A stretch of DNA of 64,000 bases from Sitta carolinensis (lineage: Eukaryota > Chordata > Aves > Passeriformes > Sittidae): assembly GCA_032173965.1 (NCBI GenBank), contig JAVUNC010000006.1, positions 38,473,870 to 38,537,869 on the forward strand, in the 5' to 3' direction. The notes below the pieces were generated by a model. That model searched no databases and was not told where the DNA came from. It saw only the letters and a list, made by a program, of their open reading frames with translations. Made by a program: the position numbers and the translations under genes. Of this stretch, positions 1-15,200 are shown piece by piece. Position 1 is the first letter of the stretch; each line of letters opens with the position of its first letter.

Positions 1-3000
1 TGTTGCAGCTTTTCCCCCCTGTCTAGCTGAGGATGGGGGAGTGAGTGCAGCATGGTAGGCCAAGGAAGGAAAGAATAGCCAGCTCTCATCTTCCCACTGA
101 TTCCTTGAATCTGCCCAGGAATGATCCTCTACCTGCAAAGCCTCTCCCTCCAGAAGGGGAGTAGGCAGGAGGGCCCTGGCTGTAAGATTCTAGCAGTGAG
201 CAGCCTGTTAAATTTCTTTGCCATGAGCCACCATCACTATTTTGTCACTTCCATCATTAAAGGTGTTCAGTTTGCCTACGCCAATCCTTTCATAGCCTTC
301 TGCTAAGGGAAACATTGTGCACAAAGATATAAAGAAAACAGTAAAAAGCGAGAAATGAGAGACTCACTGCAGTTAAGGATTCAAAGCTGATGAAGTAGAG
401 GGGTTTAGGTTATTTTTAAACATTGATGCAGTACTGTAATGTGCTAAAACCTTAAAAGCCAGCATCACAAGACACTCTGCCTTGGATTCTGCTATAAAGC
501 ACTTGCAGCACACCAGTCCATGTGTCAATAATTGAGCTTCAGGGTTTTTTTCTTCTTTTTCATTTTTTTCCTTAAATAGTATACTGATATTCAAACAAGA
601 ATATTAATTACTTCATTGAATAGAGTGTCCTAGGGCTTTTTATCTCCTGTTCAGCGTATTATGATGTACCACATGGATTAGACTGCACCAGCTGCTAATT
701 TTTTTAAACAGTGTTCACTCAAACCTTTTGTATGTGTGCTATTATGCAGGAATTGTCAGGTCAATTAGGACTAGTGCAGCCAAAGCTCAAAAAGTGGTTA
801 TTTCATTACTGTAGGGATAAAGCTGAATAAAGAACATAGGAGATGCAATAATGTTAAGAAAGAAGAAAATTCTTCTAATGACTGGACCAATATTACTTCA
901 TGGTCAGAAAAAAAGTTGTAAATAGTTCACAGTCCTGTATGCTTTTCTATATGACCTTGAGTCAGTTCTCACAATTCTCACCAGGGATCTGAGATCCTCG
1001 GCTAAGAGGTATTAGAACCATGCAAAATTAGGGCCCATATCAGAAACACCTGCCCTCTCCTGTTTTTTTTAAAATGCAGGTGACACAGTCTGTGTCTTCA
1101 GTGAGATACTAAAACCTGCCTAGCACAGCCCTTCCACACTCACTTACACCTCCCTCTCCTTAGGTTCCTTATTTAGCACCCTCAAATACACACAGAGTGA
1201 CCCACAGCTGGAAAATTTCAAGTGGCAAAGACATCCCAGAGATTTAAGACTTAGCAGTGAATGGATATTTATTAAGTACATGGAGCAGACACAGAGTGGC
1301 ATTGGTTAGTCAGATTTCACACTTCCCTGCTCCTCCTCCAGAGTTACTTTAAAGACAATAAACTTTATAATGAAGTATTGATAACATCTTCCCATTTAGG
1401 CTAACAGGCTTATCACGCACTCCACCACTGAATATGCTGTTTTAATTAGCAAGATGGATCTCAGAGCTGATATGTTCTGTTGTGCTATAATTTCTGCCTT
1501 TACAGTAATTTTCTCCTGTTTTTCACAGTATAATGTGCTATAAATCCTACTTAGGCTGCCTCACTGGCCTGTTGCTGCTCGAAGTCGATCTTTCAGGCCC
1601 TCTGTTTCCATGACAACTTTTTGCCATCCTCCCATTTGCAGGATTATCCTACAGCCCCCTGGGGAGACTGTTTCCAGTCTGGATGCTCCACACTCATGGG
1701 CTCCCAAATCTGGAGTTCCATTCAGCCCCCTCTGTGCCTCCAGCAGATTTGATCTGCCCAGCCTTGTAATGCTGTCTGTGCCTGCAGTTGCACCCAGGGA
1801 ACTGGGCAACCAATCCTCTTTCTCCCTCTGGAACAGGGCTGCCTAGAAGAATAATACAGATTTGGCTGGTTTAATCCCTAAACAAGTCACGAACAAATTA
1901 AATAACCTGTCCTCTCACTCTAGGGCTGGGTTTTTTTTACTCATTTTGTTCTGTATCATTCACTCCTACATTCAGTCTCCACAAGCACATACCCTTAGCT
2001 GTTCTTAATTTTCAGCTTTTGTCATGTTACCTCTCTCATATTCTTCTTTTCCCCATTTTATCTTGCCTTCTGTTCCCTTTTTCCTCTCTATAATATTTCC
2101 TCACATACTACAATGTTTTCTAAATACAGCTGTGATGCTCCAGAAACCATTACAAGGTCATCTATCAACTGCTCCTGCTCCCCCAGGTCATACACCACAT
2201 TCCACTAATACTTAATTAAATTTCAGTCTTTGAAAAGAAAAGCAGATTTTTTTTTTTTCTCTCCTATGGGTCTCCTTGTTTACTTTTTCTTCAGTCTCAT
2301 TTTGTGTTGTGAAACATTTATAAGTTAGGAGCAAGCAAGTATCAATCTCTCCATGCTATTTCAAGGAAGGAGAAAAAAACAACTAGGATTGACTGTTCTC
2401 TAGAGCTAGAAGAGAGGCAGAAGGTCTGCACCTGAGATAGCAACTTTTCTGAAGTCACTGTATAAAGACAGCAATTAGGAGCCTCCAAACATGCAGGCAG
2501 TAGGGAAACAGCATTTCTCAGATTTCCCTCTGCATGACCTATCGATTCTCCAACCTTATTTCTGTTTTTATGGATGCAGTTCTCTATAAACAAAGGGTAC
2601 ATAAATGTTAACAAGAAGAAACACCTCGGGGATATATACACCACCTAACCTTAGGCATCTAATAAAACTCAAAGCTCACAGTTTACGAACAGACAAGATC
2701 TTATACATCAGGTTCCTCTGAACTTTGGCCTAGCCACTGAGCTGAAAGCCCAGGTTAGGTGCTTCAGGTAGGTTGGGCAAAGAATGAACCTCATTACAGA
2801 AGATTCTTCCATAAGCTTATAATTTCCACAGACCTAACCAACATCTGCAACACAGCAAGTCTCCAGCTGGACTTCACTGAGGTATGACAGACTTGGGCAC
2901 GACAGTACTTCATCATACCCATGGCACAGTTCAAAAGCAAAATGCCGTCTGCATGGAAAGGCGGGAACACTCCCATCCTTTACTCTTCAGAATAAAGACA

Positions 3001-5400
3001 AAGGAAGCTCTACTAGACAGCAAATGGAATCCATAGGTGTGAGTCCTACTAATTTGAGAGCACACATTATGGTATCAGATGAATGATAATATATCCTAGC
3101 TGTAGCCTTTTTTTTTTTTTTTTTTCCAGAAAATGCTGGAAATCCTTCGTAATTCTGTAGCATCTCTGCAATCTTTACATTTCCACTCTAGTCTACATTT
3201 CCAAAACGTAACCTGAGCTTCGAAACACTTGCTGCCCTTTCAGTTCTAGACCTAGCCCTTAACAGAAACCTTTACACAGAAGCAGAAAGCGCAGCAAAAG
3301 AATATGGTTCAACAAAAAAAACCAAAAAAACCTTCCCTAGGGAAGCCTCACTTAAGTTTTTTTGTTTTTTCCCCTGCTAAATATTCATGCTGTCATCAGT
3401 CTATATTCAATAGATCTCATGATTAATGCAAATAAGACCATCCCAATATCTTTAATTTAATAAGCAGGATTCTTTAATTCACCTTGAGAAATACAGATTG
3501 TAATTCACCTTTTAGAATTTGTTTTTTATACAAAGTGAGAAGTTGGATTTTAAAACTAATAAAGATTAAGATTATACATAAAAGAGGTGAACAAATACTA
3601 GAAAATACAGAATTAATTTCCATTAAGAAAACTTACACAGAAGTAAGGATATTTTTAAGAGCTACAATTTCTAGAATGTTTTTGCCCACATTAAGGACAA
3701 TTTCTTGCTCTTGTGAGTCAGGATCACCTTCCATCTTGTGCATGAGAACTTCAGTATGAAATGAAGCAATACTTAGCCTGTACATATTCCATATTTCCTG
3801 CCAAGATCATATTAAGTTCCTCAGATGACACGCTTTATATAGATTGGCAAGTGTAACATGTTTGTCACAGTAATAATAGGAATTTCAGCACCTTCCTGAA
3901 GGTTTTCTCTGAAGTGGATATAGTAAAGAGCTAAAGCCTAGTTTAAACTCTTCTTTTCTCAATCTGTTTCTTGTTTTAGAACTAGACTTGTGACTCCCTT
4001 GACCCAAGCACCACATTTGTTCCAATTCATACAACAGATCAAACTGCTGAGAGGTTTTATTTGAATTGACACTGCTGTAATACCGATGCAATTATTATTG
4101 ATGTTTTTTAAATGGTACATACAAAGAAGAGGCATTCCATGCCAGATCTGCACTCTGGCTACTCTGATGTTCACCCCTGATAGTTGTCAGTACCAGATTA
4201 CTTCACATTATCTCCTTTAACCTTCTGGTTAACACCTACTAATAGCCTCATTGCCCTTCTGAGCTAGAGTTCAATATCAAATGCCCTTCATCTTATTAAA
4301 GTGAACAGAAAGAGTTCAGATGAGTCTCGGATCCACATCTCAAGCCACTGAACCACTTGAACATTAAACATTTAGTAATTTCTCCAGACTACATCCATGA
4401 GTTCATCTAAGCACACATCTACAGATACAGGGAGCTTTTCATCTACCATTTTCAAGGCATTTGTTAACATCTCTGCTGTTCTAATAAGGACTTCCCACCC
4501 ACATGGTAGAAGGGCTGTCCTGCTTCTAGCAGGACTTGAGAAATTCCAGAAAGCTAAGCTTGCAAGGACCATGAAAGCGAATCTTTTAGTTTATTTCCCT
4601 CAAAAGGTTTATTTATTCCTGTGCCAAGAAGTTGGGTTTTGCCATACATAAATATACACACACACATATATTTTCCAAACTTCACTTTGAGAAGGAATTG
4701 AAAATTGATGTCCCTAATGATACCCCCAACACTTCATAAATCAGTGACATGTTTCCATAGTGACATTACACTGCACTGACAATGGCTTTGTCCATGAGGG
4801 CAAACGACTATGTCATAAGTCAGCCCCCAAGCTTGATGAGCCCAAGACAGTCATGCCAGTCAAGATAGTCAGTTGATAAACTGGAAACAGTTCTCAGAAA
4901 TTGGAAAAGTGTTCCTTACCACTTGCAGTAGATTTCTGCATGGTCTTTCTCTTTTATAAAGTAAGATGCTGTTCTTTGTCATTAATGAATTGTCTCCTTT
5001 TGCAAGAAAAACAAAAAAAAAAACATGAGGTTGATGTTTTTCAGGAGCATGAGCTAACTTGAATTTTGGCTGTTGTGCTCTCACTCTCCCTTCCACTGTG
5101 CAGATCTCCAGTACCCACAGTTTGAACCACAATGCAGATGGACCAGCTGAGTTCTGATCCATCTAAGACCAGAAAAGTTGATTTATTGGAGGTTACAGTC
5201 ATATGGATAACAACTTTTCACCTGAATTCCAATGACAGCACCTGCTTAAGTTTAGAACATTGGATCAGCAGCCTTCACTTAAGGCTGGCTTATGCTGTCA
5301 AACAACAATATCCTTCACCAGCCTTCACCAGCACAAGCGCAGAGCCTGGCTCATTTGAACTCTAGGAGGGCACAGAAATATCATGTTATTATGAAAACAT
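1..5400. other. Noncoding unique sequence, no gene seen
   Basis: No open frame here resembles a known protein or shows a believable exon. Visible content is an 18-nt T tract at 3108-3125, a short TA/CA-alternating run at 4655-4670 and a 10-bp tandem duplication (CCTTCACCAG twice, 5312-5331). The stretch around 1340-1560 is unique and rich in homeodomain-like TAAT words, so it may be regulatory; that is inference. No transposable element was recognised, although very old copies could escape reading by eye. Confidence 0.7.
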
Positions 5401-8400
5401 TTTAGTTGAATAGATTACATATATATATACCTCACAAAAAAAACCAACCAACCAAAAAAACCCAACTGCTCCCCTGTAGCTGTATCAGTGATTGGTTAAG
5501 AAAAAGTCTTTAATTGTGTAATACAGGTCATACAGCGATTTTAGGACTTTCAAGTGCATTGGAAAAAAAGTTTACAGTGCACCATAGACATGCATTTCTC
5601 TCACTGGTCATGGTAAATTAAAAAAAAGCAAACAAACCCAAGCCAAAAGAAAACCAAATTCACACCAAAATAAAAAAAAAAACACAACCAAAAATCACAA
5701 CTCACAACTTGCTCAGAAACTTTCATAGGCGTCAAACTCCTGAAAACTCACAGTAAGATCAGATCTTTGTTCAGGACAACCCATCAGTGGTAAACCGACT
5801 CCATGCAAACAGTACCACACAATTCCAGCTCCCTAATACATACAAACTACAAACAGTCAGGACTGTGATTATCTGAAAATTGCTCTAATACTCCTCTGAC
5901 AGCACTCCAGCTGAGAAGTCTCCCTGAGCAGTGAACAGCTGTTGTGTAGTATTTACATTTACTTCTTATCTTGGAGAGACCTCTCAGTACAAACTCTCCA
6001 ATATAACCTGCAAAAGGATGACATAATAATGACTACCTGAGGTCCAAAAAAAACCCAAACAATCATGAGCTGTATTGTGAAACACTATACTTTTTAGAAG
6101 TTGGAGGGCCAAATAAAGAACCTTTATAAAACTTTCCTTGTGGATTCAACCATGCAAATTTCAGTCCTGCTCTTCAGAGAAATTTTGCTACACAAAAGCC
6201 TTCTCTGCACTTTGCACTTCTGCTGAGACTTTCAATAAGAGACCAGACAATGCCCAGAGACTGGACATCTCTCCAGGAACATTAGAAGGCAGTTGTGCAC
6301 ATGTGGAATGAGAATGAGGGAAGTTGATGGCCTCTTGAGCAAAAATTATCCATATGTCATGGATAAACAACAGGTTCCTGACTCTTTTTGCGATATGTTC
6401 AATATCTGTTATCAACAACTTGGATACATCAGCTTTTAAACAAGGAGTTGGATTTTTCTGACAACAGTTTGTTATCCTACATAGAAATGTATCCGATACT
6501 GAAATACCATGTGTTTTGCAAACAAGATTATTCTCATCGAAAAACCCAGGAAATTGAAGGTAAAAACCAAAAGGAAATATTGCACTTATCTAAGCTATGA
6601 CATTAACCTGTGAAACTACTGCAGCTAGACTTGTTCCAAGAGTTGAGTAATACCCCTGAGAAAGCATACATTTCTAGTAATAGCAGCAACTCAATGATAC
6701 TGGCTGGAAGAAAATTAAGATAAGTACCTCAGTCTTCCTACCACAGCATTACCCAGTCTGAGGTGTAGAAACATTTCCTCCTGATACTGCTATTTCTCAC
6801 AAGCTGTATATAGCATTATCCAGGGATACAGGTAAGTTACCAGTTAGCTGGAAGTCTATTTTGTTTGATAACAAAGCTTATGCTCTGCAGACTGTATAAA
6901 AATTGGGTAATGAGCTTGCAAGCTCCGTTCCACTGCATTTTCATGGGAGGATCTTGGTCTCCTGGTACACATGAGCAGGGAGAGGCAGTTTCTCCATACG
7001 TGACTGCACCTGGTGTCACTGGGCCACATGATGGGGATGTGCTGCTGGGACCATATGTTGAAATTCAAAACAGACACTTCAAAGCACAGACTTGCCAAGG
7101 TACCCAAGGTCAGAATCACAGTACTTCAAACCAAAATGTTAAAGTCTCTGGCAGACCATTATTTAAAAAAATAAAAATATTAAAGCCTGCTATAAAACTT
7201 TCCATGATAGATTCCACTGGTTCATCACAGTTATTCATTACCAGGTAAATAACAATTGATTTCAATGTCCCTGCACACATCCTGACTCAATAAACCGTTT
7301 TTCAGCTGATGAGCTACAGCTGTCCCTGAGATAAATCTTACCCAGCTTTAAAAACTACATTAGAACCTATCCACGTCAGCATTACTACTGAAGGTTTTGT
7401 TTGGTGACAAAGGTCAGTGAATGTCAGGAACTACTTTGCTTGTGTAGCTAAACATGTATATATATATAAGGTTTTCTCAATTTTAGTATCCATAATAATA
7501 CTTAAGACAAACATTAACTAATTAAGAAATAAGAAGTGGAATCTCCTACAGAAAATCTGAGTCAGGCCAGACTTTTCTTGTGTGGGCCCCATACCCATTG
7601 CTTGAAGTGTAACAGACCTTTTCTGTTCCAGTCCAGTTTTCACCCTAAAATGTCTCATATGTCTCAGAAGACAGAGAGCACTCTTGCTGTCTTCCACGTG
7701 CACCCACACCTGACAGGACATCCCTTCTAGTCAAAAACAATCACTTCTATCTCTGTCAAGCAATAGTACAAAAAAGAGGAACTGAATGCCCCTTTCCATC
7801 CCCTAAAATTAAAATGCCATATCTTACTCATATATTATCAGGCATCTCCTTATATGTCTATTTAACCCTCTCTTTCAACAGATGCCACTTGAATCCCAAG
7901 ATTCACACAGCTCATCTTGGCATCTTGGACCCAGTTTTCCAGTCTTGCACACATTCTTGGGGTACCTCACAACACAGCTTCCCCAGCATTTTTATAGTTT
8001 TTTTAAAACCTTTTTTCTTTCTTATTCTATCCATCAGCACTAGCCATCCATACACTCCCTTGTACATTCCACTTCCACACTCTACCCCTCTTGAGTTTGA
8101 GAGCACTGATTGCATCAAATTGGCCATAGTTACATTTAGTGGCTCAGTATCCAGCAAGGACAGACTCCAGCCACTTGAAATCTCCATTTAAGCTCCCTGC
8201 TGAGCTTGCAGGCTTACTGAGACAAGGATGCACTGAAACTTAGATGGACACTGTACTGCCAGTGATTGACTTATTTGTGCCTTGCACCTGGAGAATAATT
8301 CAGATGCACAATCTGTGAAAAATCTTGCACCCATCTGTGTGACGTGATGTGCCAAGACAGGGCAGAGGAGGAATGCTCCCCCTCCACACCCTATATACTC

Positions 8401-11400
8401 AGACATAAAGAGCCTGCATAAGTTGTTTTCACACGTTATGCAACTGCTGACTCAGGAACTCATTTGTGCAGGGAAGCACTGTCAATTAACAAAATATTTA
8501 ATACCCTGGAGGTGAGAACACTTTTTGCATTCTGCATTATTTTTCCTAGACCAAGGAGCATGAGGTCAGGCACAGCAATAGTCTGGCCCAGTGCTTCCCA
8601 ATGAATGGCTTACTTGTGCTGGATCATGGTGGCTGCAGCAAACTGCTTTTGCTTTCCTACTTCTTCTCAAACACTAGCCTAAGGTAATTGCAACACATCC
8701 AGACAGGGCTACATGGAATGATATGCTGGGTATGTTTTTGAAGCACTTTTCAAAGACACAAATAAAGTGTGGCATTTCTTCAAATGTAAACAGGGCAGGC
8801 TGTCTTTCAACAAGCAGTTAGAGCACGGATCATCCTTGTGTAAAATTTTCAATCACATTGGCAGTAAGTGTAGAAACACTTCCAGACAACGGAACACAGG
8901 TCTGTACCTTCTACTTAGCATAAGAAAAGGTAGTTCTTTCATGCACTGAAATATATTGGTTCTTAGACCATTTTGTCTCTGGATAGAAGAGCACTACCGT
9001 GCAAAAAGAGGACAAGGACCATCATGCTCTATTAGTCATATGAGCAGGGAGGCAAGTGGGACAAAAAAGGAGGAGACCTTGCACAAGACTGGGTCATGGA
9101 ACAAAACCCAGCAGCAACAAAGCTTGGAAAAGGAGAAAGCTTGGCTCAACACACTGAGGAATGTAACTGCCTGCAAAAATTTGAAGTGTATCTTAAATAA
9201 CTCTTAAGTAGAAGAAAAGGATGAAATTAAAGAAAGGAAATTGCAATTTGAATGCCAAAAAGTATTTCTTTTGAAGGATTTTGTTTTGTGAGTTATATGC
9301 AATGAAAGACATTGAAGAAGACATGCTGGCAATATATTGATTAGAAGCAATGCTGAGCTGGCCACTCTGAGTTTTTTGTGCCTTGTCTCCAACCTCTCTT
9401 GTTTTTAAGAAGTTTGGCACACTTTTCTCTTTCTTCACCTTCAGCATGAAACAGATGCTGAAATAGCATTTGATATTAAGCTAAAGCCTTTGGAAATGGC
9501 TGATACTTTTGGAAATGAGCTTCAATTAGTCCAATACATCTCTGGCAATGTCTATAACCCTTATATAGTCACAGCAGTAAGAATCATGCAATCATGAAAT
9601 CTAAGCAGGAAAACAGATGGTCTTAAACAAAAACTTTGTGTGTAATTCATTTTATAACAGGGTGTGAGGTCACCAACTTGATAAAGAAATGGGAAGGAGC
9701 AACACTGAAGAGATCTTTGGCTTTGAATTCCTGTGTTTAATTTGGTACATAAATTAAAATGAAACACAAAGATTCAAATTCAAATGAGCCCACAAACACA
9801 TTAGTGTATGCCACAGAACTGGGATGCAGTTTAATAAAAGTGGGATAGCTCTCAGAGGACAGCAATATAGTGATTTTCATTAGTGCATTTCATTCTCAGG
9901 AAGATGCAAGCAGTGACACTTAGGAGAAGGGAGCACCATGGACCTCTGTAGAGAGTGAGCTATGTGAAAAAGCTGGACACATCAGCTGTTAGGGTGCTTT
10001 AGTCCAGGACTGCAGCAAACTCCTATAGTTTCTCTAAGGAGCTCATATTTGAACCATCAAAAAACACTTCAAATTCTGGATCCACTGAACAAAAGCATAC
10101 CAGGACTGTAAGGGATGCTGTGGGTTAACAACTGAGGTTTTCAGCAGAGCCAGATATATAGATCCATGTAGATGCAGAGGGTTGCTTCCAGGTGACGTAC
10201 ATCCAGCAACTTGTAACAGTGGGGGGTTACAGGGGAAGGAAAATGTCACAGAGAGCTCACAGACATTATCTAAAAATTACCTACCCCCATGATAAAGCTC
10301 CCAAATGAATCTCATCAGCACATCATTACTAAACTCCATTGATTTGGAAAAGAAAACAATTAATGCCAAAGCTAACATCTGTGACATCTTTAAACATGAT
10401 ACTGCAAACCACAGGAATGTAACTTAATAGCTAAGCATTTTGAAATACTCTAAGTTTTACTGGAGCATTGGAGGAGAAGTCTTTAAGATTTGAGCAAAGT
10501 CAACCAGCACAGACTGGTGCTATTACATGCACCTGCAATCCTGTTACAGGAGTTGTCACAATAACATGAGCAAACACATACAAACTCCAAAGTCTCAGGA
10601 GGATACCTACTACTAATAAGTGATACATTCAGTGGATGAGAGAACTAGAATCTGCACACCAAATGCAAATAAGACTGACAGTTAATTTGTTCATCCTCAG
10701 CCTGTGTAAGAGTTTGTCTCCTCAATAACACAAGACTTCTCCTCAGCTTATCCTGCTTGAGCAACTCTCCTTCCCAAGTTACAGGGAGGCACCTTAGCTG
10801 TGCCATTACATCTGAAACTGGTGGAATCTAAGTCAGCCAGAAACCAGTTCTGTTAGGCTCTGACAGAACTTGAGCTGTGGGAGCATCCAAAGCAAAGGCT
10901 CTGAACAAGTCCAATGCTGCTATGTCTGCAGGCATGCAGCTGTGCATTGCCTTCTTTCAGGCATCTACTGCCCATTTCTCACCTTAGACGGCTTCCCATA
11001 TGTTTTAAAAGGAATGTCAAACTTAATCACCTAGTTTTTCATAACCTGAATGGAAATTCTTCAAAGGCTATAGTGAAACCTAGGGAGCTCCAAAGAATCA
11101 GCCTGGTGGTGATGACAATGGGAAAGCTAACTAGGCAAGGTGGATCCATCTAGATCCAATTCTCATTTTGCAGCACACCTGTAGAATATTTTTAGGACTC
11201 TGAAAACACCACTGAAAAATCAAAGAACACAAAATAACCAAATTAGGGTTTCCTCTGTGGGGTTTGCTGAGGCGGGAGGAAGGGAGAACAGGCTTGCAAA
11301 ATGTGCCATGTAAGTCCAATAACCAAAACCTACTTGTCCCAAAGTGTTCAGAAATAACAAGTACTCTATGAATTCTTTTGCAAGGAAGGAAAATAAATAA

Positions 11401-12213
11401 AAAATACTCAGGTACAAACATGAAATATGTTTGCCTTACACATTTTCTTCTTACTCTTGTGAGTCATTCCTCTACAAAATAAAAAGAAATTCAGAGGAGC
11501 ATGCCACAAGGCAGAGAGAAGTCTGCCATTGAGACAACATATGAAAGTCTGTCTTCATAGTTCATCATCCTAAAGTTCTGGGTAGCTTAGAGCCTTTGCA
11601 TGAAATGGTTATTGCCTCTGAGGAGGAAGAAGGAATCAATGGCAGGGAAGAAAAATGGTATGCAGCTCTGCGCATTACTTTTATTGCTGTTCAAGAAGAG
11701 AAATACCAGAACCAGGCTTCTGGCTGTTGTACCAGAATCCACTACAACCAGAGATATAAAGTCATAAAACAGGATTACAGAATTTCTGGGCCATCCTTTA
11801 CTGCCCAGCACAACAGCCCACAGGACTCAGACAGGTAACAACCAGAGAGCCCTTGACACAAGGGGTATGAAACTGCCCTGGCAGCTTCTTCAATCACTAA
11901 ACAAGCACTGCAGCCATACCCCAGAATAAAAAAAAAAAAAAAAAGATTTTGCATGTCACCAGGTATATTTTGTTGAGGAAGGTTTCTTTATGTGCTTTTT
12001 TTTCCTTCCTTCATATAAACATATTGTCAGCAGGGCAAGTCAGATCATTACACAGCGGAAACTAGCTCCAAAGCAAGATGGTCAAACTCAGTCCAAGGCC
12101 AGGCTATAGGCAAACCTATGGAATGCAGTGGGCAGTTTACACTTTCACTTAATGGCCCCCTGAAAGTTTCAAGAAATAGCTTGTATCAATTTAGATCACC
12201 TCTAGATTCACGC
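5401..12213. other. Noncoding unique sequence with A-rich patches, no gene seen
   Basis: This is AT-rich unique DNA. An A/C-rich low-complexity patch lies at about 5430-5470 and another at about 5610-5710, both made of AAAACCAA-like words. Short TA runs occur at 5416-5429 and 7451-7469. A 17-nt A tract lies at 11928-11944. Open frames of 60-127 codons occur on both strands, overlap each other and have no recognisable domain, as expected by chance. No repeat family was recognised. Confidence 0.65.
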
Positions 12214-12241
12214 TGAACTTGTCTCAAATGAACTTGTCTCA
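12214..12241. repeat. Short direct duplication (13-mer, two copies)
   Basis: TGAACTTGTCTCA occurs at 12214-12226 and again at 12229-12241, separated by two bases. The copies are identical, so this is a recent local duplication, probably replication slippage. It is not part of a recognisable element. Confidence 0.9.
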
Positions 12242-15200
12242 TCCCTACCACATTATATATCAACTTATAATAATAAACTCTTATTTGTGAGGAAGGAGAA
12301 CCATGGCTGATGGTCACCAGCCAAGGAAAGGCCCTCTTTTTCTTTCATATCTTTCTACAGCAGCTTGTAAGGCTGCATGTAAAGACAGATGCACTAAAGA
12401 GTCAGTGGAGAAACTGGAGCTAGAGATTTGAGCAAGTGGTAGGAATGCTTTCAAAAAGAATAAATTTGCAGTAGAGAGTAATTACACATTCAGTGCTGAA
12501 TCAAGTGCCTGTCACCCTAACATCCAGCTACTCCAAATTTCTCTGGGGCTAGGAAACACCTCTCACTGCTAATAAACTTCCACCATCTTTCCATAATCAA
12601 GAAAAGGAGTAACTTTTATGCAGTCCTTATTTTCAGGCTTAGATTATCACTAAGCCAATTATTACCCATTGTCCTTTATGAGCACACAGAGAAAAGGTCA
12701 ACAACTTATTTGAATTATTTTTCAGTAGAAAGGGAGGGTAATGAATTTTTCATAATGAAAACTCTCAAGTTCTCCCTAGAGTTGCCAGTCCACCAATCTA
12801 GAAAATATTTACATGTGTTCAGGAGATGCTTTGCTGGCATTAGTCTTTGGTCTGCCTTCAGACAGATTCCTGCAGCATTCAGAATGCATTACTGCTATGA
12901 TTCATCAAGGGATACTGTTTATTTTCTTATTGTCTTTATGAGGGACTTTTTTGTGCTTACAAATTATCTATGAATGTCCTGAGTTCTTCTCTGAATACTA
13001 TTAATTTCTGCCCATTTAGTAATGCCTAAGTGTTCACAAGTGGATACAAACCTGAATACCAAGCAGTTTTTAAAGAAGGTAGAAGTGCTTTGTTCTTATA
13101 GTCAGAGCACACTCCTTCTTGAAAGATATTTTAAGCTGCCCCTTGCACAAATGTGATACTCGACCACATAGTCAGTAAACCTAAAGCAAGGCTAGGATAC
13201 CTTTTCTTGTTCAGTGTTCATTTCAAACATGGTCCCTTTGGAATGCCAAGAAGCAAGTAGAAACTCAGTTTCTGTGAGATTTTCACATTATTACCATAGG
13301 AAGAGTCTAAATTTTAAAATGAACCTATCAACTGGAAGTTTCTACCTCTACATTAGAGGTTAGAAAAATTATAAGTAGACCAGGAAATGATTATATATTT
13401 TAGTCAAGCTGTGTACAAAAGCTAATCTCAGAAGACAAGTGACACAGAACTCATCCACAGTCTCCAATTAAAATACATAGATACACACACCAGCTAGACA
13501 AAGAAATCTCAACTCTGGACAGACTGTTCCTTTTACACTGGTGACAAATTGCATAATCTGGGATATTTCACCACAAGTTTGAATCCAATCTAAAGAAAGC
13601 TTTTTTCCATCTTTCCAAGGGGTCAAGAGACTGATACTGTGAGCCAGAAAAGGCTTTCAATACCATCTCCCCAAAATAAAATTTAAAAAAAATATCCTAA
13701 ATAATTTTACAAAGCAACTTTAAAGGGAACCAGTAAAATATTGACTTTATTTCTATCCTACTTCCTCTCTTAGAACAAAGCAACTACTGGCTCCACTTCA
13801 TCAGCACAGAAATATGCCCTTGACCTGATCCTGGGCAGTGAGCACTAATACAGCACTGTGTAAAATACCCAGTAAAGCACGGGATCTCAGTCTAAATTCA
13901 GTAAAAATGTTGTCATACTTTGCCTAAGAGTTGTCTTAGCTCATGTTTTCTTCATTCTTAATTTGTAACCTCAGGACACAGCACCCTTTTTTTTTTCTTA
14001 AGGTAAAAAAATCCCTACAGTTGTTTCATCTCTGAAACATTTCCACAGAGCTGTAATTTGCACATAAACTATGCCTGCATATTCCAAGTTCAAAAACCTT
14101 AGCTTAGAATTCACCAAATGGGTATTTCAAGACTGTACAATATCTATTTCTAATATGAAATAGTATGAAACTCACAGCTTTTTACGGTAAGGAGACAAAG
14201 ACACTAGAACACCAAAGTGGAAGGGTTCAGCTGCAGCTATGAGTTTTATTTTGGCAGAGAGATCCCAACACTGAAAGAAAGTTTTTCAAGTGTGTGTCCT
14301 AGTGACAGCATTACAAAAATAATTTAGAACCAAACACATAATTATGTGCATTTATTTCAACCTTCCATTACTGGAAATAACAAGATGAGTAGTGGAATGC
14401 AAACTTTAACAATCCCGTAATTACAGCCACTGAACCGTATGTTATTGAAAGAATTGTGCAAAACCCAGATGCAAAAGAATCAATGGGTATGTAAATAGAA
14501 GTGAAACAGTAAAACAATCAAGTGATAAAGAAGTAATGTGCAGCACTAAATAGCTTCTCAGCACGTCTTGCTACAATGTTTAGCAAATTTCTTCCTTTTT
14601 TTCGTTCAGGCTATCACTCTTTACACTACCATATATTGTTCAGAGGTTATTCTCATAAGTGACCTAGCAGAGAGCACTCTGATAGCTGCTGTCAACAGTT
14701 GACTATAACCAGAATTATAGAAATACTGTGGGATCATCAGTTTACACAGATGAAAAAGGCTTAACTATTACAGGTGACCAGGATTAGAACCAGCTCTTAC
14801 AAGGACCCAGGGACTTCAAGCTCACCCCACCAGAAGCAGTACTCTCCTGAATTCCAGCAGCCAGGATGCTGCATTCACACCAGCTTTGGAGTTATCCTAC
14901 CCCTGGGGTAGTCTGGCTTTAAGAGGCAATCTACAGACACCAAGAGCAGGCTATTGTCCAGAGGCAAATTGAAGCTCACATTAATACACAGCACAGTCAA
15001 TTTTAGCAAGATTAACTAATTTTCTTTATGATGGGTAAAGATCAGGAGGAAAGGACAAGTTGTTCTCCTCTTCTCCCCAGAAGAGCTATTTTGTAACATT
15101 CTGACATCTGTATTTCAAGCAGTCTGAAGCTATTTTAGTCTACAGAAGAAGAAACTCACAACCTGGATTTTAACAATCCTAATGCATCTTAGCCTCCTTT

